64,000 nt of DNA from an uncultured Pelagibacteraceae bacterium (GTDB lineage Bacteria; Pseudomonadota; Alphaproteobacteria; Pelagibacterales; Pelagibacteraceae), in NCBI GenBank assembly GCA_902624195.1, contig CACNWV010000005.1, positions 1-64,000 on the forward strand, read 5' to 3'. The position numbers were made by a program, and so were the translations under genes. The notes under the pieces were generated by a model, which ran no database searches, was not told where the DNA came from, and saw only the letters and a program-made list of their open reading frames with translations. Shown here piece after piece: positions 35,940 through 44,294 of this stretch (within the stretch, counting starts at the first letter, position 1; every line of letters begins with the position of its first letter).

Positions 35940-36836
35940 TTAATTAAAAAAAGTTCCTCTTATTCGCAGTAATTCCCGAGATAACCCAGAATGCTCTTTG
36001 AAAGCTTTCCTTCCATGCAACCAAAAGTAATTATTTGAGAAAATTGTGGAACCCACTGGTAAGGGAAAGCTTATTTTATTTTTACTTTGCTCTAAAGAGT
36101 CCGATAATTTTTGTAAAAATAAACCTTGCTTCATATTTTTTGGTTCAGGAAATTGGTCAATATAGGAAATAATTGGTTTTCCATTTTTATCTTTAGAAAA
36201 CACAGGGTGTTCTACCTTATAATCTACATTCTTACTTTTGGGTGAACCCCACACAAAGTCTTGTTGACCAACAGGGTCATTACTTAAATCTTCTAAATGT
36301 TCCCAATCATCTAAATGCAAAATTACACTTTCACCTCCACTTACATTCTGCTCTTCCATTTTTGTCATTATTAACCAGTCAGTTTTCTCTTTAACGTATG
36401 TTCCATCTGTATGAAGATCCAAATTTGTATAAGCTTTTCTTAGATAAGAGTCGCTACTGTCTTGGTGTTTTACGTAAAATCTAGCGTAATATTTTCCTGT
36501 CATAGAGTCAAAATTAGGATTTCCTATTAAATGAGCGAGCCCCGTAGAAAGTTTAACTAAAAAATCTTTATCAAATTTTCCATTCTTGATGTCTGGTTCA
36601 ACAATCGCAGTACCAGTATTACGATCATTAAGAATTTCACTTAACTTTATACTTAATTTATTTTGAAATACTTCATCCAGACTTTTTGCCAAACTAAATC
36701 TAGAAAATGGTTTGTACTCCAAAGATAAGATTGAGTGTTTTTTAAAAGGAAAAATCAATTTATCTAAATCGGTTTCATTTAATTTTATTACTCGGACTCT
36801 TTTCGAATTAGTATGATCTATTACAGAAAAGCTCAT
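35940..36836 (-). CDS. csiD: Glutarate 2-hydroxylase, CsiD/GlaH family
   Basis: A 298-residue Fe(II)/2-oxoglutarate dioxygenase. The Fe ligands are H142 and D144 (LHTDGTYV) and H274 (WLHGRKAF), with the C-terminal Arg cluster RELLRIRG for 2-oxoglutarate. Segments such as AHLIGNPNFDSMTGKYYARF and LHLDDWEHL match my recollection of E. coli CsiD closely. CsiD converts glutarate to L-2-hydroxyglutarate in lysine breakdown. No L-2-hydroxyglutarate oxidase gene is in the window. It lies between azlD and tctC, with a tiny ORF before it. Confidence 0.9.
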   Translation of the reverse strand: MSFSVIDHTNSKRVRVIKLNETDLDKLIFPFKKHSILSLEYKPFSRFSLAKSLDEVFQNKLSIKLSEILNDRNTGTAIVEPDIKNGKFDKDFLVKLSTGLAHLIGNPNFDSMTGKYYARFYVKHQDSSDSYLRKAYTNLDLHTDGTYVKEKTDWLIMTKMEEQNVSGGESVILHLDDWEHLEDLSNDPVGQQDFVWGSPKSKNVDYKVEHPVFSKDKNGKPIISYIDQFPEPKNMKQGLFLQKLSDSLEQSKNKISFPLPVGSTIFSNNYFWLHGRKAFKEHSGLSRELLRIRGTFFN

Positions 36837-36841
36837 TTAAT

Positions 36842-36913
36842 TTAATCCGTTATTCCCATAATCCATAAAACTATGAAAATCATCAGTATTGGTTCCATTC
36901 TTAATGTTAACAT
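36842..36913 (-). CDS. Possible 23-residue membrane peptide
   Basis: A short ORF of 23 residues filling the gap between azlD (3 bases) and csiD (5 bases). The peptide is MLTLRMEPILMIFIVLWIMG then ITD: one hydrophobic helix with a positively charged residue near the start. No clear ribosome site precedes it, so translation would rely on coupling to azlD. It could be chance; the tight fit in an operon is the main support. Confidence 0.3.
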   Translation of the reverse strand: MLTLRMEPILMIFIVLWIMGITD

Positions 36914-36916
36914 AAA

Positions 36917-37258
36917 TTAAAAGTTAGTCAAAAAGCTTAATAAAATTGCAGAGGCAATCGTAGGTAAAACCAAATTTTTTTTTGATAAAATAAATATGGC
37001 TATACAAACGAAAAATACTATTAACCTAATAATTATTTCAGATTCAGCTAAAACTCCTGCAGGAAATATTATCATTCTTCCTAGTAAGGCTGCTAAAGTT
37101 GAATAAGCTACACAATTAAACCATTTAAAAATATTTGATTTAACGCTTACCTTTTCTGAGGTTAGCGCCCCCATAAATCTAGAAATAAATGTAGCAATAG
37201 AAGTTGCAATAATCGCTAAAATTATAATTTGACTACTTACCATTTTTTTCCCCCACAA
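36917..37258 (-). CDS. azlD: AzlD family branched-chain amino-acid exporter subunit
   Basis: A 113-residue, four-helix AzlD protein with the family's FISRFMGALT and CVAYSTLAALLGR segments. It works with AzlC to export branched-chain amino acids. It overlaps azlC by 26 bases. Start within azlC; a later start is possible but no better ribosome site is seen. Confidence 0.82.
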   Translation of the reverse strand: MWGKKMVSSQIIILAIIATSIATFISRFMGALTSEKVSVKSNIFKWFNCVAYSTLAALLGRMIIFPAGVLAESEIIIRLIVFFVCIAIFILSKKNLVLPTIASAILLSFLTNF

Positions 37259-37937
37259 AAAAAGCTATTGATCCAGCAATTAATCCCGCGAATAACAGTG
37301 ACCACTCTGCAGAAAATAAATAAATAACCGGACCTAATGTTGACCCTAGAACAACAGAAATTGATACAGCTAAATCTTTCATGGCTCCAATCATCATACA
37401 AAAAAAATATACTGGATTGACGATAGCTAGACCAATTAGCATATCTTTATTAAAAAAATCAGCAGACATGTATCCTACAACTGTCAGTATGACTGCTGTG
37501 GCTAATGTTCCAGTTCCAATACCGATCCAAAAATCAATTCTGTGTTTTTTTTCAATTTTTCTATAACCTTCTTTTGCAATCAGCCAAGATGAGACTGCTA
37601 GAAAGTGACATGATAAGTAGTATTTCCACTTCGGTTGTGATTTATGTTTGAGTAAAGGAAATAAAGAAACTGTCATAGGATAAAGTCTAAAATTTACTAA
37701 CCAAACAGCTAAAAAAATGTTTATTATTGATGTACCTAACACTATTGACTCTGCCATTACAAGTTGTCCAGGCAAAGCATAGGTGAACAAACTTGAAGCT
37801 ACACTTTGTTGAATATTAAATCCTGCGTCTTTAAATAGGGCCCCCAAGGCAATGAAACAAGCTGCCAAAGGTATAGCGGGACTTCTGGAGCCTTTTAAAG
37901 ATTTCAAACCTGTAAAGAAAGCTTGTGAATTAATCAT
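37233..37937 (-). CDS. azlC: AzlC family branched-chain amino-acid exporter subunit
   Basis: A 234-residue AzlC permease with the family pattern PLAACFIALGALFKDAG near residue 23 and LPGQLVMAE near residue 54. With AzlD it exports branched-chain or related amino acids. It overlaps livF of system 2 by four bases, so an exporter is co-translated with an importer, perhaps as a safety valve or for exchange of a product. Confidence 0.88.
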   Translation of the reverse strand: MINSQAFFTGLKSLKGSRSPAIPLAACFIALGALFKDAGFNIQQSVASSLFTYALPGQLVMAESIVLGTSIINIFLAVWLVNFRLYPMTVSLFPLLKHKSQPKWKYYLSCHFLAVSSWLIAKEGYRKIEKKHRIDFWIGIGTGTLATAVILTVVGYMSADFFNKDMLIGLAIVNPVYFFCMMIGAMKDLAVSISVVLGSTLGPVIYLFSAEWSLLFAGLIAGSIAFFVGEKNGK

Positions 37938-38719
37938 CCACCAAGGAATAATCTTCCTACATCTGGATTTTTTAAAAGATCATCACCTTTTCCTGCAATG
38001 GCAGTTTGCCCAGATACTAAAACGTAACCGATATCTGCAAACTCTAAACCTTTTTTTGCATTTTGTTCAACAAGAATAATTGTTTTCTTCTCAACTTTTT
38101 GAAGATCTTCTAAAATTTCAAAAACCATATTTATATATTTTGGTTCTAAACCAATTGATGGCTCGTCTACTAATAATACTGAAGGTTTCATTACTAATGC
38201 CCTAGAGATTTCTAATAATCTTCTTTCTCCACCAGATAAAACTTTTGCAGGTTGGTTTCTCCTATTTCTTAATCTTTCATATTTTTCAAATATTCTCTCA
38301 GCTTCCTCGTAAGCTTCGTCCTGTTTATCTTTAATATATCCACCCATTAAAAGATTTTCTTCAACAGTCATATCAGGGAACACTGAATTATCTTGTAAGA
38401 TGTAAGCTATTCCAACTTTACTTAGTTTTTGTGCAGGAGTTAATTTAGTTATTTCATTTCCTTCCAATTCAATTTTTCCATCAAAAATATTTGTAAAACC
38501 ATAAATCGAATGAAGTATCGTAGATTTTCCTGCACCATTGGGTCCTATTAAACATAAAGATTGTGCCTTACTAACTGTTAAGTCAAAATTATGAAGTATT
38601 TCCATTTTTCCATACCCAGCGTTTAAACCTCTGATGGTTAAATGAACATCATTTGGCGATAGCTTATTTAGGTCTTCTAAACCAGGTGCTTTACCTAAAA
38701 CATCATATTGATTTGCCAT
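37934..38719 (-). CDS. livF: Branched-chain amino-acid ABC transporter ATPase LivF (system 2)
   Basis: A 261-residue LivF-type ATPase: Walker A GPNGAGKST near residue 59, signature LSGGERR, Walker B VLLVDEPS. It has about 25 extra N-terminal residues compared with system 1. It overlaps livG by one base and azlC by four. Confidence 0.94.
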   Translation of the reverse strand: MANQYDVLGKAPGLEDLNKLSPNDVHLTIRGLNAGYGKMEILHNFDLTVSKAQSLCLIGPNGAGKSTILHSIYGFTNIFDGKIELEGNEITKLTPAQKLSKVGIAYILQDNSVFPDMTVEENLLMGGYIKDKQDEAYEEAERIFEKYERLRNRRNQPAKVLSGGERRLLEISRALVMKPSVLLVDEPSIGLEPKYINMVFEILEDLQKVEKKTIILVEQNAKKGLEFADIGYVLVSGQTAIAGKGDDLLKNPDVGRLFLGG

Positions 38720-39453
38720 TATTGAGCTCCTAAATAAGCATCAACAACTCGCTTATCATTTTTAATTTGATCTGGTGAACCCTCTGCTAACATTTTACCG
38801 TGCGCTAAACAGAAAATTCTTTGTGCTAAACTCATAATTACTTTCATATTGTGTTCTATGACTAATAAAGTAATTCCATAATCTTTATTTATCTTGATTA
38901 ATCTATCTATAATTCCATTTATTAAAGTTGGATTAATTCCAGCTGTAGGCTCATCAAGTAAAAGCATTTTTGGCTCATTCATTAAAGCCATTGCTAACTC
39001 TAATAATTTTTGCTGTCCGAATGAAAGATCCCCTGCCCTCAAATTTCTTTTTTGATAAAGACCAACAAAATTTAATAAATTTTCTGCTTTCTCAGTTAGT
39101 TCAGCAGGAACTTTTGCGAAAATAAAACCGGAGTCGCTTGCCTTATGGCTGATTAACATGTTTTCAACGCAGTTTAGTTTTGTATATATTTTTGTTTGCT
39201 GGAAAGTCCTTAATAAACCAAGTTTAGCCACTGCAGGAACAGGCATTTCGGAAACCTCTGTGTTATCAAAAACAATAGAACCTTGATCTATTGGATGAGT
39301 TCCTACAATGGAATTAAATAAAGTAGTTTTACCGGAACCGTTTGGCCCAATTAAACCAACAATTGATCCTTGCTCTACGGAAACAGAAATATCTACGTTA
39401 GCTTGAACGCCACCAAAAGATTTACTTACATTTTTAACTTGAAGAATACTCAT
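38719..39453 (-). CDS. livG: Branched-chain amino-acid ABC transporter ATPase LivG (system 2)
   Basis: A 244-residue LivG-type ATPase with Walker A GPNGSGKTT near residue 36, LSFGQQK signature, Walker B LLLDEPTAGINP and the C-terminal VVDAYLG. It overlaps livM by four bases. Shorter than the system 1 LivG by 19 residues but complete. Confidence 0.94.
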   Translation of the reverse strand: MSILQVKNVSKSFGGVQANVDISVSVEQGSIVGLIGPNGSGKTTLFNSIVGTHPIDQGSIVFDNTEVSEMPVPAVAKLGLLRTFQQTKIYTKLNCVENMLISHKASDSGFIFAKVPAELTEKAENLLNFVGLYQKRNLRAGDLSFGQQKLLELAMALMNEPKMLLLDEPTAGINPTLINGIIDRLIKINKDYGITLLVIEHNMKVIMSLAQRIFCLAHGKMLAEGSPDQIKNDKRVVDAYLGAQ

Positions 39454-40505
39454 TTTAATTCCACCTGCGCTTTACGATCTTTTTCATCTATAACTTCACC
39501 AAATCTTTCAGGATATTTTTCTCTCAACCAACCCATTAATCCCTCTGGGAAATAAACTACGATGACAACAATTAAAACTCCTAGCGCAACATATTGCCAA
39601 CCTAAAATTAAAGTCCAAAGACCTTCCTTAAAGAAATGGAATAGAGTCGCTCCAATTACTGGTCCCCATAAAGTTCCTTTTCCGCCAAGTATGGCCATAA
39701 GAACCATAAATACTCCCATCTCTCTTCCATCAAATGCAACGTCAGTAGAGTCTATATATCCAATTAGTCCACCCATAATTCCGCCAGCTAGACCACAGAA
39801 GAATGCTGAGCACATCCAACCTACAATTTTATATTTCATAGTTTGAATACCCATTGCCTCTGCTTTATCCTCATTATCTCTTATTGCATTTAAAATTAAT
39901 CTAAATCGAGATCCGTAAATATATTTAACAAAAACAAATGTTCCGACTAATAATGCAAAACTTAAAAAATAGAAAAATTTTCCTCTGGCTTCAGCGTCTA
40001 CTATTTCTGCAGGAAAAGGTGGTGTGGTAAAACCTTGACCAGCTCCAATAATTTCTATTCCTCCAGCAATTTCACCAGCTGCAATTCCAAGTCCTAAAGT
40101 ACAAATAGCAAAGTAGTGGCCTCTTAAACCTAAAATAGCGTAACCAATAGCGCCTGCTATAATTGCAGGTACAATAGCTGAAACTAATAATCCGACACCT
40201 ATTCCTTGAAAATATTGCGCTGTTGTATGAACAAATGTTTTTTCTCCACCACTTTCTGTCCATTCAGCTAATGGAAAAAACATTCCTACTTGAACTGAGG
40301 CAGTTAGGTACATTCCAAGACCGTAGAAAAGGATATTTCCAAAGGTGTTATAGCCCATTTCTCCACCTTGTAAATTCCATGTCATCGCTAGAACGATCAA
40401 TACACAAAGATATGTAAGCTGAACTTTAAAAGCAGAAAATAAATAAGGTGCCGCTAAACCTAAGATAATTAAACTAGAGTATAAAATTAAATCTTTTTGT
40501 TTCAT
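39450..40505 (-). CDS. livM: Branched-chain amino-acid ABC transporter permease LivM (system 2)
   Basis: A 351-residue LivM permease with the coupling segment AIRDNEDKAEAMGIQ and the GHYFAICTLGLGIA helix typical of the family. It lacks the long N-terminal extension of system 1. It starts two bases after the metalloprotease stop, and overlaps livG by four bases. Confidence 0.93.
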   Translation of the reverse strand: MKQKDLILYSSLIILGLAAPYLFSAFKVQLTYLCVLIVLAMTWNLQGGEMGYNTFGNILFYGLGMYLTASVQVGMFFPLAEWTESGGEKTFVHTTAQYFQGIGVGLLVSAIVPAIIAGAIGYAILGLRGHYFAICTLGLGIAAGEIAGGIEIIGAGQGFTTPPFPAEIVDAEARGKFFYFLSFALLVGTFVFVKYIYGSRFRLILNAIRDNEDKAEAMGIQTMKYKIVGWMCSAFFCGLAGGIMGGLIGYIDSTDVAFDGREMGVFMVLMAILGGKGTLWGPVIGATLFHFFKEGLWTLILGWQYVALGVLIVVIVVYFPEGLMGWLREKYPERFGEVIDEKDRKAQVELK

Positions 40506-40507
40506 TT

Positions 40508-41377
40508 TTAATGTTGACCCTCTTTAAAGTTTTCATAACGGTTATAAGTGCACCAAGTTCTTTTCTTGGATACTTTTTGTAATTTTTTATGAGAATATCT
40601 ATCTCTCCATTTATAATCAGGGTTAGGCGCGATACCTCTTCCAACTTCTGCGGCCATAGCACATTTTAATTCCACTGGATTGAAAGGTTTATCTGAGGTT
40701 GGTGTTAAAAAAACTAGGTCTTTCATATCTGGGCAGGCAGGATCTCCGTGATCATATATACTACCTAATCTGTATTTATCACCACTCTCGGGTCCTCCAA
40801 CGATTGTATTCCTAATATGACTGCCTCCATAATTTCCTTTGTTACACGTCCAGGCAAAACCAGCCACGTGAGCTAATTCATGCAGTGTCATAATACTTCT
40901 TTTTGCTTTATTACCAATGTATTTACTTTTTAAAAATATGTATCCATGATGAACGGATCCTTGACCGCCATCTCGATGACCAACATCAACCCATGAAAAA
41001 TAAAGTTTATTTGGATCATTAAATCCATTTTTTGTAAGAAAAGCATCTGGATAGTTCATTCCATAATTTCCTTTGTATTTTTTATCAAAACGAACAAACG
41101 AGATATCTAGTTTTCCATCTTTTCTCATATCATATCTAAATTTTTGTTTTCCCTTTGTCATTTCAAAAAATTTTTCATTTACTTCCATGAGTTCGGATTC
41201 CATTTTACCATTAATATCCCACTCCCTGTCTTTGCTATCTTTATTTAACAAGTATATGAAATGAACTTGTGGATCATTTGTTACATCTGGCTGATCTTTA
41301 AAAAATCTGCCTGGTTTTTCATCAGCAAACGCAGATGAAACCATCAACAAAGCTAAAAATAAAATAATTTTTCTCAT
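40508..41377 (-). CDS. Secreted zinc metalloprotease-like protein inside the liv operon
   Basis: A 289-residue protein with a signal peptide ending near residue 18 (SAFA/DEKP), so periplasmic or secreted. The zinc-binding HELAHVAGF has H166, E167 and H170. The metzincin third His position (176) is Trp, so the third ligand must be elsewhere, for example H187 or H210 (YDHGDPACPD). Four Cys (178, 215, 239, 276) could form two disulfides. It overlaps livH by four bases and ends two bases before livM, so it is a true operon member. Family not recognised; it may process peptides whose products the transporter takes up. Confidence 0.8.
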   Translation of the reverse strand: MRKIILFLALLMVSSAFADEKPGRFFKDQPDVTNDPQVHFIYLLNKDSKDREWDINGKMESELMEVNEKFFEMTKGKQKFRYDMRKDGKLDISFVRFDKKYKGNYGMNYPDAFLTKNGFNDPNKLYFSWVDVGHRDGGQGSVHHGYIFLKSKYIGNKAKRSIMTLHELAHVAGFAWTCNKGNYGGSHIRNTIVGGPESGDKYRLGSIYDHGDPACPDMKDLVFLTPTSDKPFNPVELKCAMAAEVGRGIAPNPDYKWRDRYSHKKLQKVSKKRTWCTYNRYENFKEGQH

Positions 41378-42267
41378 TTTAAATATTCCCTTTTTTTCGA
41401 AAGTTTAAATCTTCTGTAAACTAATATTAAGACTAGTAATAAAAATACTGCACCTATTCTAAATTCTGTTCCTAAAATATAATCAGCAAATTCCTCAAAA
41501 AGACCTAACCCCATCCCTGAAACCGCCACTGCTGGTAAATTACCTAGACCCGCTACTATCACTATCATGAAAGATCTAACTGTATAAGGAAGTCCTACAT
41601 AAGGGTGAAGAGTAAGAGTAATTGAAATTAATGCTCCTGCAATTCCACATAGCGCAGCGTTAATTCCAAAAGTTGCAGCATAAACTTTTTCTGTATCTAC
41701 ACCTAAAATTTTTGCAGCTCTAGCATTTTGTGCTGTAGCTCTTATAGCTCGTCCAAGTCTGGATTTTTTCATGTAAATAACCAAAGCTACTGCATACAGA
41801 ACACTTATAAAAGCTGAGAATATTTTTGAATTTGGTAGAGTAACTGAATTGTCAAATAACATTGTAGTTCCGTATTCAGATTGTGCAACAACTACATCTG
41901 CGCCAAAAATAAAATTCATTAATTGCTGGAATACAATGGCGATACCAAAAGTTGCTAAAATTGAAATAAATAAATCTCGATCCACAACTTTATTAATCAC
42001 AAGTTTGTAAAGTCCCCATCCAACAAAAAACATTATAATTGGAGAAATGATAACTCCCCATGCTGGATGAATTCCCCAAAGATAAATAGTGTATGCAATA
42101 TATCCTCCAAGAATAACTAGATCGCCCTGCGCAATATTGATTATATTCATCACTCCCCATTGAAGAGCCATTCCGTAAGCAATTAGTGCAAATAAAATAC
42201 CTAAAAGAATTCCGTCCAATGAAGCTTGGACCATTAACATTGGAGCTTTAAAAATAAGAAAGTCCAT
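41374..42267 (-). CDS. livH: Branched-chain amino-acid ABC transporter permease LivH (system 2)
   Basis: A 297-residue LivH permease with GMALQWGVMNIINIAQGD near residue 27 and the coupling segment RATAQNARAAKILGVD. It is 68 bases after the binding-protein gene, across a hairpin (42290-42317), and overlaps the metalloprotease gene by four bases. Confidence 0.93.
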   Translation of the reverse strand: MDFLIFKAPMLMVQASLDGILLGILFALIAYGMALQWGVMNIINIAQGDLVILGGYIAYTIYLWGIHPAWGVIISPIIMFFVGWGLYKLVINKVVDRDLFISILATFGIAIVFQQLMNFIFGADVVVAQSEYGTTMLFDNSVTLPNSKIFSAFISVLYAVALVIYMKKSRLGRAIRATAQNARAAKILGVDTEKVYAATFGINAALCGIAGALISITLTLHPYVGLPYTVRSFMIVIVAGLGNLPAVAVSGMGLGLFEEFADYILGTEFRIGAVFLLLVLILVYRRFKLSKKREYLK

Positions 42268-42281
42268 AAAATTTCAAAACT

Positions 42282-42317
42282 TATAAAAGAAAAGCCCCTA
42301 GAAAACTAGAGGCTTTT
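42282..42317 (-). terminator. Terminator-like hairpin between binding protein and livH (system 2)
   Basis: Arms AAAAGCCCCTAG (42290-42301) and CTAGAGGCTTTT (42306-42317) pair with one mismatch around an AAAA loop. On the minus strand the stem ends in TTTTCTTTTAT, a fair U tract. It probably stops part of the transcription after the binding-protein gene and leaves livH and the rest at lower level. Confidence 0.75.
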
Positions 42318-42335
42318 CAAATTATCTAGAAGCTA

Positions 42336-43577
42336 TTAACTTCTGTCAGACCATTTCGGGATTGGATGATAGAACTTATCAGAAGCCCATTTTGTAGGAG
42401 CTACTACTCTATTCTCACAATCATCGCCTTTACATCTTACTTGGAACAAGATCATTGGCTTAGCAACGTTTTGGCCACCAGGTCCAAATTTAATGTTTCC
42501 ATAGAAAGTTTGCATTTCTGTATCAACTAGCGCATCTCTAACTGCATCTCTGTCAAAAGAATTTGCTCTTTCGAACGCATCTTTAAATACTAATAATGCT
42601 GCAGAAGACTCTGCTGATTGATATGGCGGGTCATATCCAAATTCTTTTTGGAAGTCTTTAGCGTATTTCTTACCAGAGCCAAAGAATTTATCTTTGTAAG
42701 ACAAATTTTTGTGCCACTGAGAAGCACACAATGCGAATTCTGATTTCTTTCCGTGTTGTTTAGAAAGTTTTGCAGCATCACAGTGTGTCATCGCTAACAT
42801 AGGAACATCAACTTTCATTTCAGAAATTTGTCTGATCGCAGTTAATGCGCCTTTTGTGTGACCTGATACAACAAGTACATCTGGCTTAACAGCTTTTACT
42901 TTAGCCAATGTAGCTGCCATATCGTTAAGTTCTTTTGGTAGTTTGTCATCGATGATGATCTCAGATCCAGTTCTTTTTGCTGCATCTAAAATACCAAGTC
43001 TCACGTCTTGTGAGAAAGCATCTTGTTCAAATGCTTGAGCAATTTTTACTCCTTTACCACCGTTTTTTTCTACCGCTAAATCAATAGCTACTTCAAGGTA
43101 TTGGTTAGCTGGTGATAACACCGCGAACAAATATTTGTATCCTTTAGTAAATAAAGATCTAGATGCACCATTTGCTTCAACCATAGGAATTTTATATTTC
43201 TCGGTTACTGGTGCAATGGCTTTCGTTAAACCTGAACTGTATGGTCCAAGCATGTAATGAACGCCATCTTGTTTAATTAGTCTTTCAGCTAACTGAGCGG
43301 CTCTTTTTGGGTTTGACTCATCATCATAGTAAATGATCTCAAACTTATATTTCTTACCTTGAACTTCCACTCCACCCATTTTGTTAATTCTGTCAACGGC
43401 CATGTTATAACCATTTTGAGTATGAACTCCATTTGAAGAGTATTTTCCTGTAAGAGATATTGCAGAACCTAACACAATGTACTCCCCATCTACTTTTGCA
43501 AAAGAAGATGTAAAAGAAACAAGTGCTAAAGTTATAGCTGAAATAGATGTAATAATTAGTTTAACTAATTTATTCAT
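42336..43577 (-). CDS. Branched-chain/amino-acid ABC transporter, periplasmic binding protein (system 2)
   Basis: A 413-residue peripla_BP_6 binding protein. The signal peptide ends near residue 27 (SSFA/KVDG), then YIVLGSAISLTGKYSSNG and the typical RAAQLAERLIKQDGVHYMLGP. It is longer than LivJ (367 residues) and ends in a Cys-containing tail (RCKGDDCENR, a possible disulfide). Ligand unknown; amino acids, amides or short peptides are options. First gene of the system 2 operon with its own promoter. Confidence 0.92.
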   Translation of the reverse strand: MNKLVKLIITSISAITLALVSFTSSFAKVDGEYIVLGSAISLTGKYSSNGVHTQNGYNMAVDRINKMGGVEVQGKKYKFEIIYYDDESNPKRAAQLAERLIKQDGVHYMLGPYSSGLTKAIAPVTEKYKIPMVEANGASRSLFTKGYKYLFAVLSPANQYLEVAIDLAVEKNGGKGVKIAQAFEQDAFSQDVRLGILDAAKRTGSEIIIDDKLPKELNDMAATLAKVKAVKPDVLVVSGHTKGALTAIRQISEMKVDVPMLAMTHCDAAKLSKQHGKKSEFALCASQWHKNLSYKDKFFGSGKKYAKDFQKEFGYDPPYQSAESSAALLVFKDAFERANSFDRDAVRDALVDTEMQTFYGNIKFGPGGQNVAKPMILFQVRCKGDDCENRVVAPTKWASDKFYHPIPKWSDRS

Positions 43578-43641
43578 TATTTCCCCTTTGTTAATTAATT
43601 AATTAATAATTAATTTAAACAAGAAATAAACTTTTTGACAA
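43578..43641 (-). promoter_or_regulatory. Promoter and leader of Liv system 2 binding protein
   Basis: On the minus strand TTGTCA (43641-43636) and TTAAAT (43618-43613) are 17 bases apart. A TTAATTAATTAA repeat and AAAGGGGAAAT ribosome site lead to the ATG, almost identical to the leaders of livJ and of tctC system 2. Confidence 0.68.
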
Positions 43642-43654
43642 CAGTTAGAATGAC

Positions 43655-44269
43655 TTAAAAATTCTGTGTCGCAGCAATGTAAACTGCTAAAATTAGAAGA
43701 ACACACGCAGAAATTGTATTTAATAGCTTTGGTTTACTTTTTAACCATACTGAAATTTTTTCAGCTGCCAATCCATAAATCATTAACGTTAAAAAATCTA
43801 AAACTACGTAAGTAACTAATAATATTAAAAACTGTGAAATAATGTTTGATCCAAAATTAATAAAAGTAGGAAAAATTGTTCCAAAAAATAGAATTGCCTT
43901 TGGACTTAAACCTGCAACTAATAATCCATCTTTATAAAACGATAATGGTGATTTTAAATTTTGATTTTTTGAAGTAAAGCTTCTTATTTTTGAGGTAAAC
44001 GTATCATAAGCCAAATATACTATATAAAATATTCCGGCCCATTTTAAGTAATAAAGAATTTGCGGATTATCACTTAAAAAAGAACCAATTAAAAAAACTA
44101 CTAAAATAGCCTGAATGATATTTGCAGATATGTCTCCAAATGCTGTCCAAACAGATCTGTTTAAACCATAGTTGAGTGTGTGTGAAACTATTACAACTCT
44201 TGGCGGACCAGGAGAAATAAATAAAAATAAAATGATTTGTAAAAATATTATATAGTCTGTTGGAAACAT
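43655..44269 (-). CDS. LysE/RhtB family exporter
   Basis: A 204-residue, six-helix LysE/RhtB protein. The usual SPGP motif is present (ISPGPPRVVIV, residues 18-28). It probably exports an amino acid; the substrate is unknown. It stands alone, divergent from the DUF2805 gene with 25 bases between. Confidence 0.87.
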   Translation of the reverse strand: MFPTDYIIFLQIILFLFISPGPPRVVIVSHTLNYGLNRSVWTAFGDISANIIQAILVVFLIGSFLSDNPQILYYLKWAGIFYIVYLAYDTFTSKIRSFTSKNQNLKSPLSFYKDGLLVAGLSPKAILFFGTIFPTFINFGSNIISQFLILLVTYVVLDFLTLMIYGLAAEKISVWLKSKPKLLNTISACVLLILAVYIAATQNF

Positions 44270-44294
44270 TTAATAAGTCACTATATATAAAATT

